A stretch of DNA of 64,000 nucleotides, from positions 558,001-622,000 of the forward strand of contig QXEO01002087.1 in NCBI GenBank assembly GCA_007115705.1, given 5' to 3'. A program made the position numbers and the translations under genes. How positions within the stretch are numbered: position 1 is the first letter of the stretch; each line of letters begins with the position of its first letter. Of the stretch, positions 1-11,703 are shown one piece after another. The stretch comes from Dactylis glomerata. Lineage: Eukaryota; Streptophyta; Magnoliopsida; Poales; Poaceae. The notes under the pieces are model-generated. The model did no database searches. It was not told where the DNA came from and was given only the letters and a program-made list of their open reading frames with translations.

Positions 1-920
1 GACTAACGCTGTTTTCAGCAGAATTGCTCTGGTGTCTCATTTTTGTGCAGAAATCTGACTTTCAGGAAAAATCCCAAAAAATATTGCAAAAATTCTATTT
101 TGCCAGAAGACCCATGGAGCCAGAAGGAGAAACGAAGGGAGGCAGTGGCCTGGGCTCACCACCAGGGGGCGCGGCCCACCCTCTGACCTGAAAACAACGG
201 GGGTTCAACGTTTTTCCCAGATAGACTTCCGCTGCGCCGCCACCATCAGAAACCGCGATTCGGAACCAGAAACTCCGTTCTGGCACCCTGCCGGGACAGG
301 GATTTGGAGGAGATCTTCATCACCATTATCACCGACGTCTCTCCATCGACCATCCATGACTCCCCCATCCATGTGTGAGTAATTCCCGCTGTAGGCGAAG
401 GGGATGGTAGGGATTGGATGAGATCATTCATGTAAGTTGCTATGAGATTGTTAGGGCATAGTGCCTAGTATCTTTTATTAGTGCTTATGACATTGTTGCA
501 ACTTGTTGTGCTTAATGCTTGTCACTTTGGGCCTGAGTGCCATGATTTCAGATCTGAACTTGTTATTGTTTTATGATGATACTTGTTGTTTATGGTCTTA
601 CCTACAATTTGTATACACATATTGTTGTCCGGAACCCGAGGCCCCAAAGTGACAGAAATTGGGATAACTGGAGGGGATGGCTATGATGTGAGGATCACAT
701 GTGTTCACCGAGTGCTAATGCTTTGCTCTGGTACTTTATTAAAAGGAGTACCTTAATTACCAGTAGTTTCCCTTGAGACCCTGCTGCAACAGGCTGGTAG
801 GACAAAAGATGTCGTGCAAGTTTCTCATTGCGAGCACGTACGACTATATACGGAACACATGCCTATGATTGTTAGTACTAGGATGCTTTATATTATGGGA
901 TTTCTATTTTTGTGCCCTCA
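1..920 (+). mobile_element. LTR-retrotransposon fragment (truncated at both ends)
   Basis: No convincing coding frame. The text resembles the long LTR and leader region of a Triticeae gypsy-type retrotransposon: a GC-rich block near 250-420 followed by AT-rich leader-like sequence. The core CCGGCACCCTGCCGG-like motif near 281-297 also occurs, reverse-complemented, in the LTRs at 4211-5901 and 12155-13747, so this looks like a relative in the opposite orientation. The left end lies outside the window and the right end stops at the inverted repeat starting at 921. The family name is not certain; Sabrina-like is possible. Confidence 0.6.
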
Positions 921-994
921 GGTCGTTAGTTGTACTCAGTTTTCCCCAGCTCGTTAGTTTTTCCTCAGTTTTCCCCAAGCCGTTGTCTGAAACC
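921..994 (+). repeat. Left terminal inverted repeat of the 921-20174 segment
   Basis: A 74-bp arm made of two similar modules, each ending in CAGTTTTCCCCA. It pairs with 20101-20174. It directly abuts the LTR fragment at 1-920. Confidence 0.7.
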
Positions 995-1443
995 CTCAGA
1001 AGGAGCTCGGACGGAGGATTCCCGTTTAGTTGACCGTTTCCGTGCTGACGTGTGGGGCCGCGTCGCGTGGGGCTGGTAGAAAGGGACCGCGTGGGACAGG
1101 ACGAGACCGCGTTTGGTTGTACGTGAGAGCTCGGTTCTGTCTCTCTTGGGCCAAATTGGCATTGCCTTTTCAGAGCGCCTTTTTTCCCTCTCTCTCTGTA
1201 ACAGTTCTCTCTCTTTTCACCAAATTAGTATCAAATCTAGAGAAGCTTCTATTTCTGTCTTTCTTCAATGATTGTTGCCTTTTGGCCCTCGTTTTTTGCC
1301 CAATATGGTAACAAATCTAGTAGCAAATCTAGAAGCTAGTATAGGATAAATTCACAGTAGCATAATAAATCTAGAAAACTAAGTATAATACATAAACTGC
1401 ATACAGCAGCCAAAAGCAGCCAATACATCCTCCAATCTGTTCT

Positions 1444-2823
1444 TCATTCATCATATATATATTCGTTGCTCCATTTTCTGGTCCAAAAGAAATATTCATT
1501 GAACTCCTTCCGTCTGCAGTGTGCAGCCAATACATCCTCTAAACGGTATGGCCTTTGTTCATCTTTCAGACCGTACTTTCCTAATCTATCCACACGTAGT
1601 GGCCACTCATCCCAGGCGTTCATATCATCAAAGTACTCTCTGATATAACCCAAATCCGCGTAGTAGATGCAGCCAGGTCGAAGTGTCGGGTGCACTCTGG
1701 TGTCGACGGAGATACACCGGACATGATGGACGAAGAAGGCACGACTGTCAATGTTACTGATGGCATGGAGAGAGCGGCTCTCAGTGTCCACATGGTACAC
1801 CACTGTTTGACCTTCCTCCAAACGACCGCCCAACAACACAAGCAGCAGATCACCATCCGACTTCACAAGGTAGAACTTGTCATTTCAAGTTCTAGAAATG
1901 AAAATAGTGTCTCCATGTTGACATTGCTCGCGCCCTGCTCCAACTGGACATTGTTGGTGCACACTAATGTTCCGAACTCAAAATTGTTCACAGCTAGTGC
2001 ATAGAATTCACCATTGAACGTGGTAATGCAACGCATAGAATGGTGCTCGATCGAAAATCTTCCTTCTCCTGAATCTTCATCTATACCCTTAGTTGGAGTG
2101 CTCTCATCGACCCAAGCAATTTCCGTCGGGTAATATGTGGAAACGAAGAGCATAGTCGGGGACTTCATTACAGTGACTAACTCCCGAATAACAGATGGTA
2201 TATGTGCCTCAAATATAGTGTTCGATGTCTTTGTGAGTGGGTTCAGAAGCCGTATCTTGTGCGGCTGGTTCTTTTGGGCAAGCACGATGACGTCATGGCA
2301 AAAGCTAATGAAGTAGTATCTAAAATATATGGGATTGATGAAGATAACATTCAGCACTAAGATGTTTACGATTGAAAATATAAGGATTAACTCTATAGAT
2401 ATGGATGAATTTGAACCTTGCATGAACTTCCGTTAGATCGATGGTGACGTAGCGGGATGTGCGGAGGTGGAGGAAGGAGAACTCAGCGGTGCGTGGAAGG
2501 GTGTGCTCTACCATGATCCATTCGTGCAGGTGCACGTCGGGCTCAGGTAAATCTGAGCGCCAATTAGTACAAACTTGCCTCAAAGCAGAGTAGGTGTCCA
2601 CGTACTCCTCGTTTGCCAGTAAGCAGGCGCCGATCTTGTGAAGTGGTCCGTCAGCCCTGAGAGAGGCCCAGTTCACGGAGGGGCCGCGCCTGGATGCACC
2701 GCCCTCGGAGGCGATAGGCTCGGCGGCGACGGCCTCGGATGCGACGGGCTCGGCGGCAACGGGCTCGGATGCGACGGCCGCCGGCGCATTCTTCTTCTCC
2801 ATCGCCGGCAGGGGAGGGCGCAT
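1444..2823 (-). pseudogene. F-box / DUF295-type protein gene, one frameshift
   Basis: Minus strand, two exons. Exon 1 runs from a start at 2823 (or the next ATG at 2802) to 2417. A 97-bp GT-AG intron spans 2416-2320, and exon 2 runs 2319-1444. The N-terminus has an alanine-glutamate-proline repeat of about five residues. A degenerate F-box follows (WASLRADGPLHKIGACL, then LRQVCTNWRSDLPEPD), and then the beta-propeller-like DUF295 region (FISFCHDVIVLAQK, IRLLNPLTK, late YLVKSDGDLLLV). Combined length would be about 427 codons, normal for the grass DUF295 F-box family, whose members are presumed SCF substrate receptors. Near 1878-1888 the frame stops, and the conserved C-terminal block continues in another frame, consistent with loss of one base. 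Hence it is called a pseudogene; an assembly error cannot be excluded. Confidence 0.8.
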
Positions 2824-3045
2824 AGGGCGGCTGGGGTTTTTTGGAGAAGGTGATGGGACGTGAGAGGCATGGTTGCGTGCGTGAGTTATAATGACTGTGT
2901 GCAGAGGGAGAGAGAGAGGGGCTCTGTACTGGCAAAGTGACGGTTCGTCTCAGCAGTTGACATTTGGTCTCAACACGCGCACCGCGCGGCTAACCGCTGC
3001 TCACCGCGACACGCGTCCGTGGGACTGCACGTCAGCACCGTTACG

Positions 3046-3152
3046 TGTACTCAGTTCTACCCTCGAGTCTTACACTGGAAAAATATCTGTACTCAGTTTT
3101 CCCCTCGAGTACTAATACTGGCTAGTGCAATATACTCAGTTTTACCCTCAAG
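3046..3152 (+). repeat. Three modules resembling the left TIR
   Basis: ACTCAGTTCTACCCTCGAG, ACTCAGTTTTCCCCTCGAG and ACTCAGTTTTACCCTCAAG occur at about 3049, 3091 and 3134, all in the orientation of the left TIR at 921. A lone related copy lies near 3593. They may be the end of a second, related element placed between the F-box and B3 genes. No matching inverted copy is seen between the F-box gene and this block. Confidence 0.5.
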
Positions 3153-3169
3153 TGGCTGGTCAACAGAGA

Positions 3170-3795
3170 GTCAACAGATGGGATTAAGCCATCTAATTGA
3201 GTCATTTCATGCGCAAAAAAATTCAAAAAAATAAAATCATAGTGCCTCCTACTCATGGAGTCTTGTTACGCGACCTGCCACGTAGGAAATCATAACAATC
3301 ATATATAAATCAAGTTTTCACACAAATGGCCACTTCTGAAATCACTAGTAGCTATGAAGGTTCATGACTTTCCACTCAAACCCCTTCTTAAAACATCTAT
3401 ACCCAAAACATAGTTTGTCTGAATGAGGCCATAATTTTTACACTCATGTATATTTGAATTGCTAATACTTTGAGGTAGGCCAACCTGGGTTTCATTGTAC
3501 AAAACATGTGTTTTTCTTTTTCTAAATCTCTTATTTGAATTCCTTAGCCTGTTTACTATTTACTTGCCCTTGTATCCTTGATACTACTCAGTTTTACCCT
3601 CTCCCTTCTCACAGAAGCCCAAACTTGGCCTGATTGGTCGAGCTGTTGTCACACGGATCGTGCCCACCTACCGTCGATCCTATGATCTAACGGGCAGGAT
3701 CGTGCCACCCTCTCTCTATCTATTGGTGGCAAACTACTACCCCTCTATGTATGCTAAATGACGAGTTTGCCACCAGATTCAACAAGTTGGGTAAT
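3170..3795. other. No gene recognised
   Basis: AT-rich DNA between the F-box and B3 loci. Apart from one further ACTCAGTTTTACCC motif near 3593 and the short related sequences around TGGCAAAC and GTTTGCCAC near 3726-3775, nothing is recognised. Confidence 0.4.
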
Positions 3796-3796
3796 C

Positions 3797-3994
3797 ACGA
3801 ATTTCTTTTAGGCATTACTTTTCATGGTAAAATGATAAACTATCACGAATTTTCATTGCTTGTAGGCATTACTTTTCACGTTGAAATGATAAACTATCAC
3901 GAATTTCTATTTCTTGTAGGCTTTACTTTTCACGGTAAAATGATGAACTTTCACAAATTTCCATTTCTTTTAGGCATTACTTTTTTGTTGAGAT
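3797..3994 (+). repeat. 54-bp tandem repeat, about 3.7 copies
   Basis: The anchor GGC(A/T)TTACTTTT recurs at 3811, 3865, 3919 and 3973, exactly 54 bp apart. Because 54 is divisible by three, one frame reads as an 18-residue repeat (positions 3751-4029), but the composition and lack of any homology I know argue against a real protein. It lies just upstream of the B3 promoter. Confidence 0.85.
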
Positions 3995-4006
3995 ATAAAC
4001 CACCCC

Positions 4007-4125
4007 CACAACGGTCATCTCCTCCTTAATTTATTGTGTAAACCCCACAACGGTCATCTCTACATTAATTTATGGTGTAAACCCCACAACGGTCATCTCT
4101 CCCTTATAAACCCCCACAACGGCCA
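4007..4125 (+). promoter_or_regulatory. B3 gene promoter: four MSA-like boxes and TATA
   Basis: CACAACGGTCA occurs at 4007-4017, 4046-4056 and 4085-4095, and CACAACGGCCA at 4115-4125. Each matches the plant MSA consensus (T/C)C(T/C)AACGG(T/C)(T/C)A at 10 of 11 positions. MSA boxes bind three-repeat MYB factors and drive G2/M expression. A TATA-like TTATAAA lies at 4104-4110, about 100 bp before the original start codon at 4208-4210. The leader has a duplicated pyrimidine-rich stretch (4144-4183). The match is seen; cell-cycle control is inference. Confidence 0.55.
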
Positions 4126-4210
4126 TCCCTCATGTCAATAGGTTCTGCCTCTCTCTTCTTCGTTTCTGCCTCTCTCTTCTTCGTTCACATACACTTGATC
4201 CATTGCCATG

Positions 4211-5901
4211 TGATGGCTAGTTGATGAAGGAGATTATTCTTCTTCGTCCCCCAGCAGCAATCCTTGTGCGTGGTGAATGACCAGCCCGTTGGGAACCCCA
4301 AGAGGAAGGTATGATGAGTATAGCAGCTGGTTTTCCCTCAGTTAAGAAACCAAGGTTTAATATCGGTCAGGAGAGGAGAGACAGCGACGACTGAAGGTGA
4401 TGCTTGCTAGTTTGCGACAGCTGCGGACAATTTATATATGTCGCCTCGTCCAAGCTTTGCTTGCTAGCTGCAACGTGGAACCTGCACACACACAAACAAA
4501 TACTTTGCTCCCAACTTACGATGAGGTTGTCAATCTCACCGGTTTGCTTGAAACAAAGGTTATGAATGTATCGAGTGGAAAACAGTAAAAGTATGCGAGT
4601 AAAGTAAACAGTACGAGAAAAGTAAATAGGTGATAGCAATATGATGTAAATAGGACCGGGGTCCACAGTTCACTAGTGGTGTCTCTCCATAGATAAAATA
4701 ACACATGCTGGGTAAACAAATTGCAGTTGGGCAATTGATAGAATAAAGATAACGTGATATGTCAAGAAGATCACTATGAGATTTACTCTGGGCATTACAA
4801 CAAAATACATAGACCGCCATCCAACTGCATCTATGACTAATAATCCACTCCCGGGGATATCAATCCGAACACCCCAGTAGTATTAAGTTGCGAACAACAG
4901 ATAATTGCATTAAGCAAAGTGTGTAATGTAAACAAAGCATATGCCCTTGAGCATATGAATGTTGTTTTCTCCCTAGTAGCAACAGCACATCTACCACCTT
5001 AGAGGTTTCTGTCACTCCCCCAGGTGAAATAGAGGCATGAACCCACTATCGAGCATAAATACCCCCTCTTGGAGTCACTAGCAACTACTCGGCCAAGATA
5101 GCTACTAACAACGGAGAGCATGCAAGATCATAAACAACATAGAGATAACAAAAGATATAATTCAGTACAGCAACTCAATCATAAACACCAATATTCATCG
5201 GATCCCAACAAACCAAACATGTAGAATTACATAACGGTGATCTCAATCATGTACGGCAGCTCATGAGATCTAAACATGAAGCACATGGTGGAGAAGACAA
5301 CCATCTAGCTACTGCTATGGACCCATAGTCCAAGGTAGACTACTCACTCATCGCTCCGGAGGCAAGCATGGCGATGAAGAAGACCTCCGGTGGCGATTCC
5401 CCTCTCCGGCAGGGTGCCGGGAAGAGCTTCTGGACCCTCCCGATCTTCGGGTTGACGGCGGCGGCGGATCGCGATGTGTTCTGGAAATCAGATCGGGTAC
5501 TTAGGTTTTTTTCCATCGTTGGGACTTTATAGGCGAAGGGTCGATGTCAGAGGAGGGGCCAAGTGGCCTCATGCGGTGGTGGCGCAGGCCAGGGGCTGGC
5601 CGCGCCACCCCTGTGTGTGGGCCCCTAGTGCCTCGCCTCCTACTCTCCTTCGGATCTCTGGAAGCTTCCAGGTAAAATAAGACTTCAAGAACTTGTTTCG
5701 TCCAATTCCGAGAATATTTCCTGTGTATCACTTCTGAAACACAAAAACAGCAGAAAACGGGAAACTGGCACTGTGGCACTTGTTAATAGGTTAGTTCCGG
5801 AAAATGCATAAAAGTGCCACTAAGTGTAACGAAACAATAGGCAAATGGTGTAAAAACAAGCATGGAGCATCAAAAATTATAGATACGTTTGAGACGTATC
5901 A
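4211..5901 (-). repeat. 3' LTR of retrotransposon copy 1
   Basis: 1691 bp, flanked on the left by target duplication CCATG and on the right by the internal purine tract. Read on the minus strand it starts TGATACGTCTCAAACG. Confidence 0.9.
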
Positions 5902-8830
5902 AGCATCCCCAAGCTTAACTCCTGCTCGTCCTCGAGTAGGTAAGTGATAACAAAGAATAATTTTTGAGGTGACATGCACCTACACAATCTTGATCATATA
6001 TGTAAGCATTTGTGAGCTGGGATCATAAGAACTTAAAACATGGGCATGAAGATATAATCATGACAATAAGAACTTAGCAACCATGTTGTAAACATGCAAA
6101 TGAACACAAACAAAAGATCATGAAAATGAAACAATGAAAGTCAAACGTGTGTTCAAATCATAAGGAAAAACATACAAGTGGTTTTCAGCTTGTCCTTCAA
6201 AGAGAGCAAAACATAAATGCATAGGACACCTTCAAGTTTAAGAGGGCGACTAGATACAAATAATTTAAGAACAAGTGAAAGCAATCATCATGAATCAATC
6301 AATGAACTTTGGGACAATGCATATCACACTAAGAATGACAACTATGCTCTCTTAATGGTGCATAAAGAAAGAAGGTGGTGACTCAACATAAAAGTAAAAG
6401 AAAGGCCCTTCGCAGAGGGAAGCAGTGATTGCAAGTTTTATAACCTTCAAAAATTATGGTACTTACCGGCTTGAGCTCTCATTGCCCCCATCATAAGCAT
6501 CTTGAATGGTTAAAGTTAATGCGAGAACAATTATGATGCATATGCTTGACAAATCATAAGTTGAAAACCTCGTGCCCCGTGAATACGAGTACCCAAACCT
6601 CATGCTACTTTACTTAGAGTCCCAAGCAAGGCTCTTGTCATTGTAAGTATATGCATATCATTGAGAACCGCCAATGGGGTACCTCCGTGCCCGATGACAT
6701 GGAACAAGCCCACACCAAAATGACAGGACAAGCAGACAATGAACACCTCGACATCTCTTTTATTTGCCTTTTGTTTAGCTTTTTATTGTGAGATGCGTCG
6801 TCGAATGTTCACCATGGGTATGCTGCAAATTTCCACCATGAATTATGCATGGCTTAGATTGGCGGCCCGGCGTTTCCCTAACACATATACAAACTCTATG
6901 ATCCCCACAAGATTCCCAATTCATTTCACACCGCGGGCATCCATAAACAAAAGATCACGATATCAACTCAAATAAGAAGTGCAATGTTGAAAGCTTGCCC
7001 CATGACAGCATGGATGTGCTAGAATCCAACTTACAACTTGCAAGCATAACAACTCAGCATAAGAGACCACAATGTCAATTTTTTTAAGAACAGGAAAAAG
7101 TAAAGTGTGCCTTCCGGTTCGTGAGAGCTTTACTGACCGAATTTCGCATAACAATGGTAAGAGTTTAATTTGAAGAGAAAATAAAAGCAAGTCAAATTTA
7201 CTTGGAATAGCAAATTGCTAGTAGGTATGTATGGTGGACACTTTGGAAAACTTTGGCTTTTAGGAGTTGGATGCACGAGTAGAGCTCATACTCAGTACAA
7301 GGCGAGGGCTAGCAAAAGACTGGGAGCGACCAACTAAGAGAGCAATAATGGCCATAATCATGCAAAGCGACATTAAAAGAAGCATAAGATGGCATCAAAA
7401 GTCAAAAAATAAATGATCATGAAGGCAATTGGCGACTTTGTAAGAGTCTAACATGTGTGAGCATGCGCCAAGTCAACCCAAATAAAGCATCAAGGAGAAA
7501 ACCAAAATAATGCTTCCATACAATAAAAACAACGCATGATTTTTTCAAAGGCTCATTAAGCAATCTCAGTTATTTGAGACAAGTCATGCTACAGCAAAAC
7601 CACTAAGCATACTATCAAAAAGACATCAAGCATGACATGAAAAAGCCTAAGCCGCAGTCTACACAAGCTCCTTCTTGTACCATTATTTTGCATAAAGCTT
7701 TTTCTCTTTTCCAACACCATTTGAAATTTTTATAAACACCTCTTTTGATGAAAACCAATAAAGATCAGAGGCAAAAATACACCTTGATGAAAAGATATGA
7801 CAAGGTATGAATGCAAATCAAGGCGAAAACGAAAACCAAAAGCAGTTGCAGAAAAAGAAGAACGCTTGATTTTTAATAAGAATGAAAACTAGAGCGTTCT
7901 TTGCAAATGAAAACGAGTACATCTCCTCCAAAAGAAATTTGTTGGGGTCCAACCATTTATTGCAGAAAACAAACAAACTAAACCAACTAAGAAAACTAAA
8001 ACAACTGACGCTCCAAGAAAAACACATAGTGCATGAAGCAATAAAAATATAGTGTTTTAAAAGGTGACCTGATTTTTGCCGATGAAGAAGGGGTGCCTTG
8101 GGGGCATCCCCAAGCTTTGACGCTTGTACTTCTTGGATATTTCTTGGGGTGATGCATGGGAATCCCCAAGCTTGAGCTTTTGTCCATTCTTCAACTCATC
8201 TCATCATTCTCCAATCCCTACACTTGAAAACTTCCTTCATACAAAACTAAACACAATTCTATTAGCAACATTAGTGCAAGCATAACATATAATCAATCCT
8301 CTATTTGCTTCAGGTTTCAACTCAAAACCACCACATATATAGCAAAATACTACTGTAGCAACCTCCCAAAAAGTTCCGTGATCAAAAGAACTCAAAAGAA
8401 AGCGATAAAGTGGCAAACACAAATATTGGCAGAAATCTGTCAAAACTGAACAGCTGACAAAGGTCGAATTTTTTAGGGATTTTTTGTTGCTCAAATCAAA
8501 AAGTGTTCAACTAAGAAAAGTTTGGATATAACCTGGGGCATATGCACAAGAAATCGCAGGTCCAAAAGATAAACAGAGAATTTTCACGAATTTTTACGGT
8601 GCAGCACCGAAAACAGTTTCAGGACAGCAACATCCCCAAATCTTTACCTCACTCAAATTAGAGGCTTCTCTTGGCACAAAAATGAAATAAACAAGATAAG
8701 GAGCGGTCATTACAGTAGTAATGACTTCCAAGACTCAAATAAAAGAAAAAGTACTGAAAAGAAAACATTGGGTTATCTCCCAAGAGTGCTTTTCTTTAAC
8801 GCCTTTGAGCTAGGCGCAGAAAATTGCGAA
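5902..8830 (-). other. Internal non-coding region of copy 1
   Basis: AT-rich sequence between the 3' LTR and the 197-residue ORF. No pol-like frame is seen. It begins (plus strand) AGCATCCCCAAGCTTAACT, whose complement is the likely polypurine tract. The equivalent region of copy 2 is closely similar along its whole length. Confidence 0.6.
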
Positions 8831-9424
8831 TCAAGTATTTTCAGCAGAAGCATTGAGATCAACAGCAGAGGTCTTGTCAATAAGGCATTGTATTTCATCC
8901 ACATAAGTTTTTGAAGACCCTTTGTGATCATGCTTTGGTACACTATTCTCATCAAAAAGATTTTCAGGACAAATCCAGTCAAAATTATTTTCGAAAACTT
9001 CACTCAATCCCAAAAGCTTGCAAGGTATAGGTATCTCGGCCCCTTCATCATTTGTACTAATAACCGTTATAGGTGAACCGAGTTTATTAAAACATTTAAG
9101 AACTTTCCTAGCTTCAATAATGACATCCTTAAATTCTAGGCGCAAAGTTTCCAAGATAAAAGCTTTCTTTTCGGGATCCTCAATTTCATGAAGCTTAAGG
9201 AACATGTATTGCATAAAAGGATTAAGACTAGCAAACCTAGTTTCCAACATGTCAATTAAATAAACAGAAGCAACTTCAATACTAGGAGCAAGCTCAACCC
9301 AAGACTTTTCCTCAACTTCCTCATGCAAACTAATGTGATTAAAGAACTCCTCAATGTTACTTTTGCCAATAATCGAACCACTACCTACTGAGAGGTCCTC
9401 CAGAACGAACTTAGGGAACAACAT
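8831..9424 (-). CDS. 197-residue ORF of retrotransposon copy 1
   Basis: The only sizeable frame in the interior. It starts shortly after the primer binding site, where gag would begin. The product is acidic to neutral and predicted soluble, without a visible zinc knuckle (no CX2CX4HX4C) and without pol motifs. The copy in the second element (16693-17286) has exactly the same length and about 85-90 percent identity by eye, with no indel. It could be a gag remnant or an element-specific accessory protein; I do not recognise the family. Confidence 0.6.
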   Translation of the reverse strand: MLFPKFVLEDLSVGSGSIIGKSNIEEFFNHISLHEEVEEKSWVELAPSIEVASVYLIDMLETRFASLNPFMQYMFLKLHEIEDPEKKAFILETLRLEFKDVIIEARKVLKCFNKLGSPITVISTNDEGAEIPIPCKLLGLSEVFENNFDWICPENLFDENSVPKHDHKGSSKTYVDEIQCLIDKTSAVDLNASAENT

Positions 9425-9586
9425 GATAAACTAAAGTAAAGAAATAACAACTACCAAGGATTCTATTTTTTTTTGGGTTTTTGATATAAAAAACAATGCA
9501 GGTAAAATAAATAAAGTAAAGCAAAACAATAACAAAGTAAAGGATGTGTGTGCGAAAAACTCCCCTCGCAGAAGTCTTCTCTTCCT

Positions 9587-9603
9587 CCCCGGCAACGGCG
9601 CCA
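9587..9603 (-). other. Primer binding site (tRNA-Asp type), copy 1
   Basis: On the minus strand TGGCGCCGTTGCCGGGG lies 10 nt inside the 5' LTR. It is complementary to the CCCCGGCAACGGCGCCA 3' end of plant tRNA-Asp and fixes the element orientation. Confidence 0.8.
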
Positions 9604-9613
9604 GAAAAACAGC

Positions 9614-11703
9614 TGATGGCTAGTTGATGAAGGAGATTATTCTTCTTCGTCCCCCAGCAGCAATCCTTGTGTGTGGTGAATGACCAGCCCGTTGGGAACC
9701 CCAAGAGGAAGGTATGATGAGTATAGCAGCTGGTTTTCCCTCAGTTAAGAAACCAAGGTTTAATATCGGTCAGGAGAGGATAGACAGTGACGACTGAAGG
9801 TGATACTTGCTAGTTTGCGACAGCTGCGGACAATTTATATATGGCGCCTCGTCCAAGCTTTGCTTGCTAGCTGCAACGTGGAACCTGCACACACACAAAC
9901 AAATACTTTGCTCCCAACTTATGATGAGGTTGTCAATCTCACCGGTTTGCTTGAAACAAAGGTTATGAATGTATCGAGTGGAAAACAGTAAAAGTATGCG
10001 AGTAAAGTAAACAGTACGAGAAAAGTAAACAGGTGATAGCAATATGATGTAAATAGGACCGGGGTCCACAGTTCACTAGTGGTGTCTCTCCATAGATAAA
10101 ATAACACATGCTGGGTAAACAAATTACAGTTGGGCAATTGATAAAATAAAGATAACGTGATATGTCAAGAAGATCACTATGGGAGGAGGTGTTTTGGCTC
10201 TCAGGTGTATATGAACCTATTATGGAAAATGCATAAAAAAACAAATTTCAAATGTCAAAAAATTCTAAAAATAAATTTCTCATGTAAATTAGGATATTCT
10301 ATATTGGCACACAAGTTTTTGGCAACAAAGAACATTCTATGTGGCATCGGTAAAAAAGACAAAAATATGTCCCATGAATAGTGATATGTTCATATATAAA
10401 TTTGTCTTTTTATATAGGACATAAAAAATGTTCTTTTCTTCTAAAAATTTGTGTACAAACATAACATGTCAAGATGTACATGCAGAATTTTCGTTCCGAA
10501 TTTTTTGACATTTTGAAATATGTTTTTCGATAATGGGTTCATTTGCTCCCGTGAGCCGAAATGGATATCCGGATCACTATGAGATTTACTCTGGGCATTA
10601 CAACAAAATACATAGACCGCCATCCAACTGCATCTATGACTAATAATCCACTCCCGGGGATATCAATCCGAACACCCCAGTAGTATTAAGTTGCGAACAA
10701 CAGATAATTGCATTAAGCAAAGTGTGTAATGTAAACAAAGCATATGCCCTTGAGCATATGAATGTTGTTTTCTCCCTAGTAGCAACAGCACATCTACCAC
10801 CTTAGAGGTTTCTGTCACTCCCCCAGGTGAAATAGAGGCATGAACCCACTATCGAGCATAAATACCCCCTCTTGGAGTCACTAGCAACTACTCGGCCAAG
10901 ATAGCTACTAACAACGGAGAGCATGCAAGATCATAAACAACATAGAGATAACAAAAGATATAATTCAGTACAGCAACTCAATCATAAACACCAATATTCA
11001 TCGGATCCCAACAAACCAAACATGTAGAATTACATAACGGTGATCTCAATCATGTACGGCAGCTCATGAGATCTAAACATGAAGCACATGGTGGAGAAGA
11101 CAACCATCTAGCTACTGCTATGGACCCATAGTCCAAGGTAGACTACTCACTCATCGCTCCGGAGGCAAGCATGGCGATGAAGAAGACCTCCGGTGGCGAT
11201 TCCCCTCTCCGGCAGGGTGCCGGGAAGAGCTTCTGGACCCTCCCGATCTTCGGGTTGACGACGGCGGCGGATCGCGATGTGTTCTGGAAATCTGATTGGG
11301 TACTTAGGTTTTTTTCGTCGTTGGGTCTTTATAGGCGAAGGGTCGATGTCAGAGGAGGGGCCAGGTGGCCTCACGCGGTGGTGGCGCGGGCCAGGGGCTG
11401 GCCGCGCCACCCCTGTGTGTGGGCCCCCGGTGCCTCGCCTCCTACTCTCCTTCGGATCTCTGGAAGCTTCCGGGTAAAATAAGACTTTAGGAACTTGTTT
11501 CGTCCAATTCCGAGAATATTTCCTGTGTATCACTTCTGAAACACAAAAACAGCAGAAAACAGGAAACTGGCACTGTGGCACTTGTTAATAGGTTAGTTCC
11601 GGAAAATGCATAAAAGTGCCACTAAGTGTAACGAAACAATAGGCAAATGGTGTAAAAACAAGCATGGAGCATCAAAAATTATAGATACGTTTGAGACGTA
11701 TCA
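9614..11703 (-). repeat. 5' LTR of retrotransposon copy 1 (with MITE)
   Basis: 2090 bp. Without the 390-bp insertion and its 10-bp duplication it is 1690 bp, one base shorter than the partner LTR. It ends at 11703 next to target duplication CCATG. Confidence 0.9.
10182..10571. mobile_element. Mutator-type MITE inside the LTR
   Basis: 390 bp absent from the partner LTR. It is flanked by a 10-bp duplication GATCACTATG (10172-10181, 10572-10581). Imperfect inverted ends share TTTTGGCTCTCAGG / TTTCGGCTCACGGG and then ATGAACC. A target duplication of 8-10 bp fits the Mutator superfamily. It inserted after the LTR element did. Confidence 0.75.

Larger units (their letters stand above)
4211..11703 (-). 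mobile_element. Non-autonomous LTR retrotransposon, copy 1 (Athila-like)
   Basis: LTRs at 4211-5901 and 9614-11703 begin TGATGGCTAG and end GACGTATCA as written. The right LTR is longer because of a 390-bp MITE. The target duplication CCATG is exact (4206-4210 and 11704-11708). Internal features place the element on the minus strand, with 5' LTR on the right, a primer site matching tRNA-Asp just inside it, and a purine-rich tract (5902-5930 read on minus) before the 3' LTR. The 3.7-kb interior has one 197-residue ORF and no protease, reverse transcriptase or integrase. By eye the LTRs differ at about 23 sites, near 1.4 percent. The tRNA-Asp primer site is typical of Athila-group gypsy elements; a Sabrina-type family is possible. 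Confidence 0.9.

Noticed and set aside
3751..4029. 93-codon frame of 18-residue repeats
   Set aside because: Falls on the 54-bp tandem repeat and continues into the promoter repeats; no supporting start context or homology.
9587..9603. Possible tRNA-Asp gene
   Set aside because: Only 17 nt match the tRNA 3' end; it is a retrotransposon primer site.
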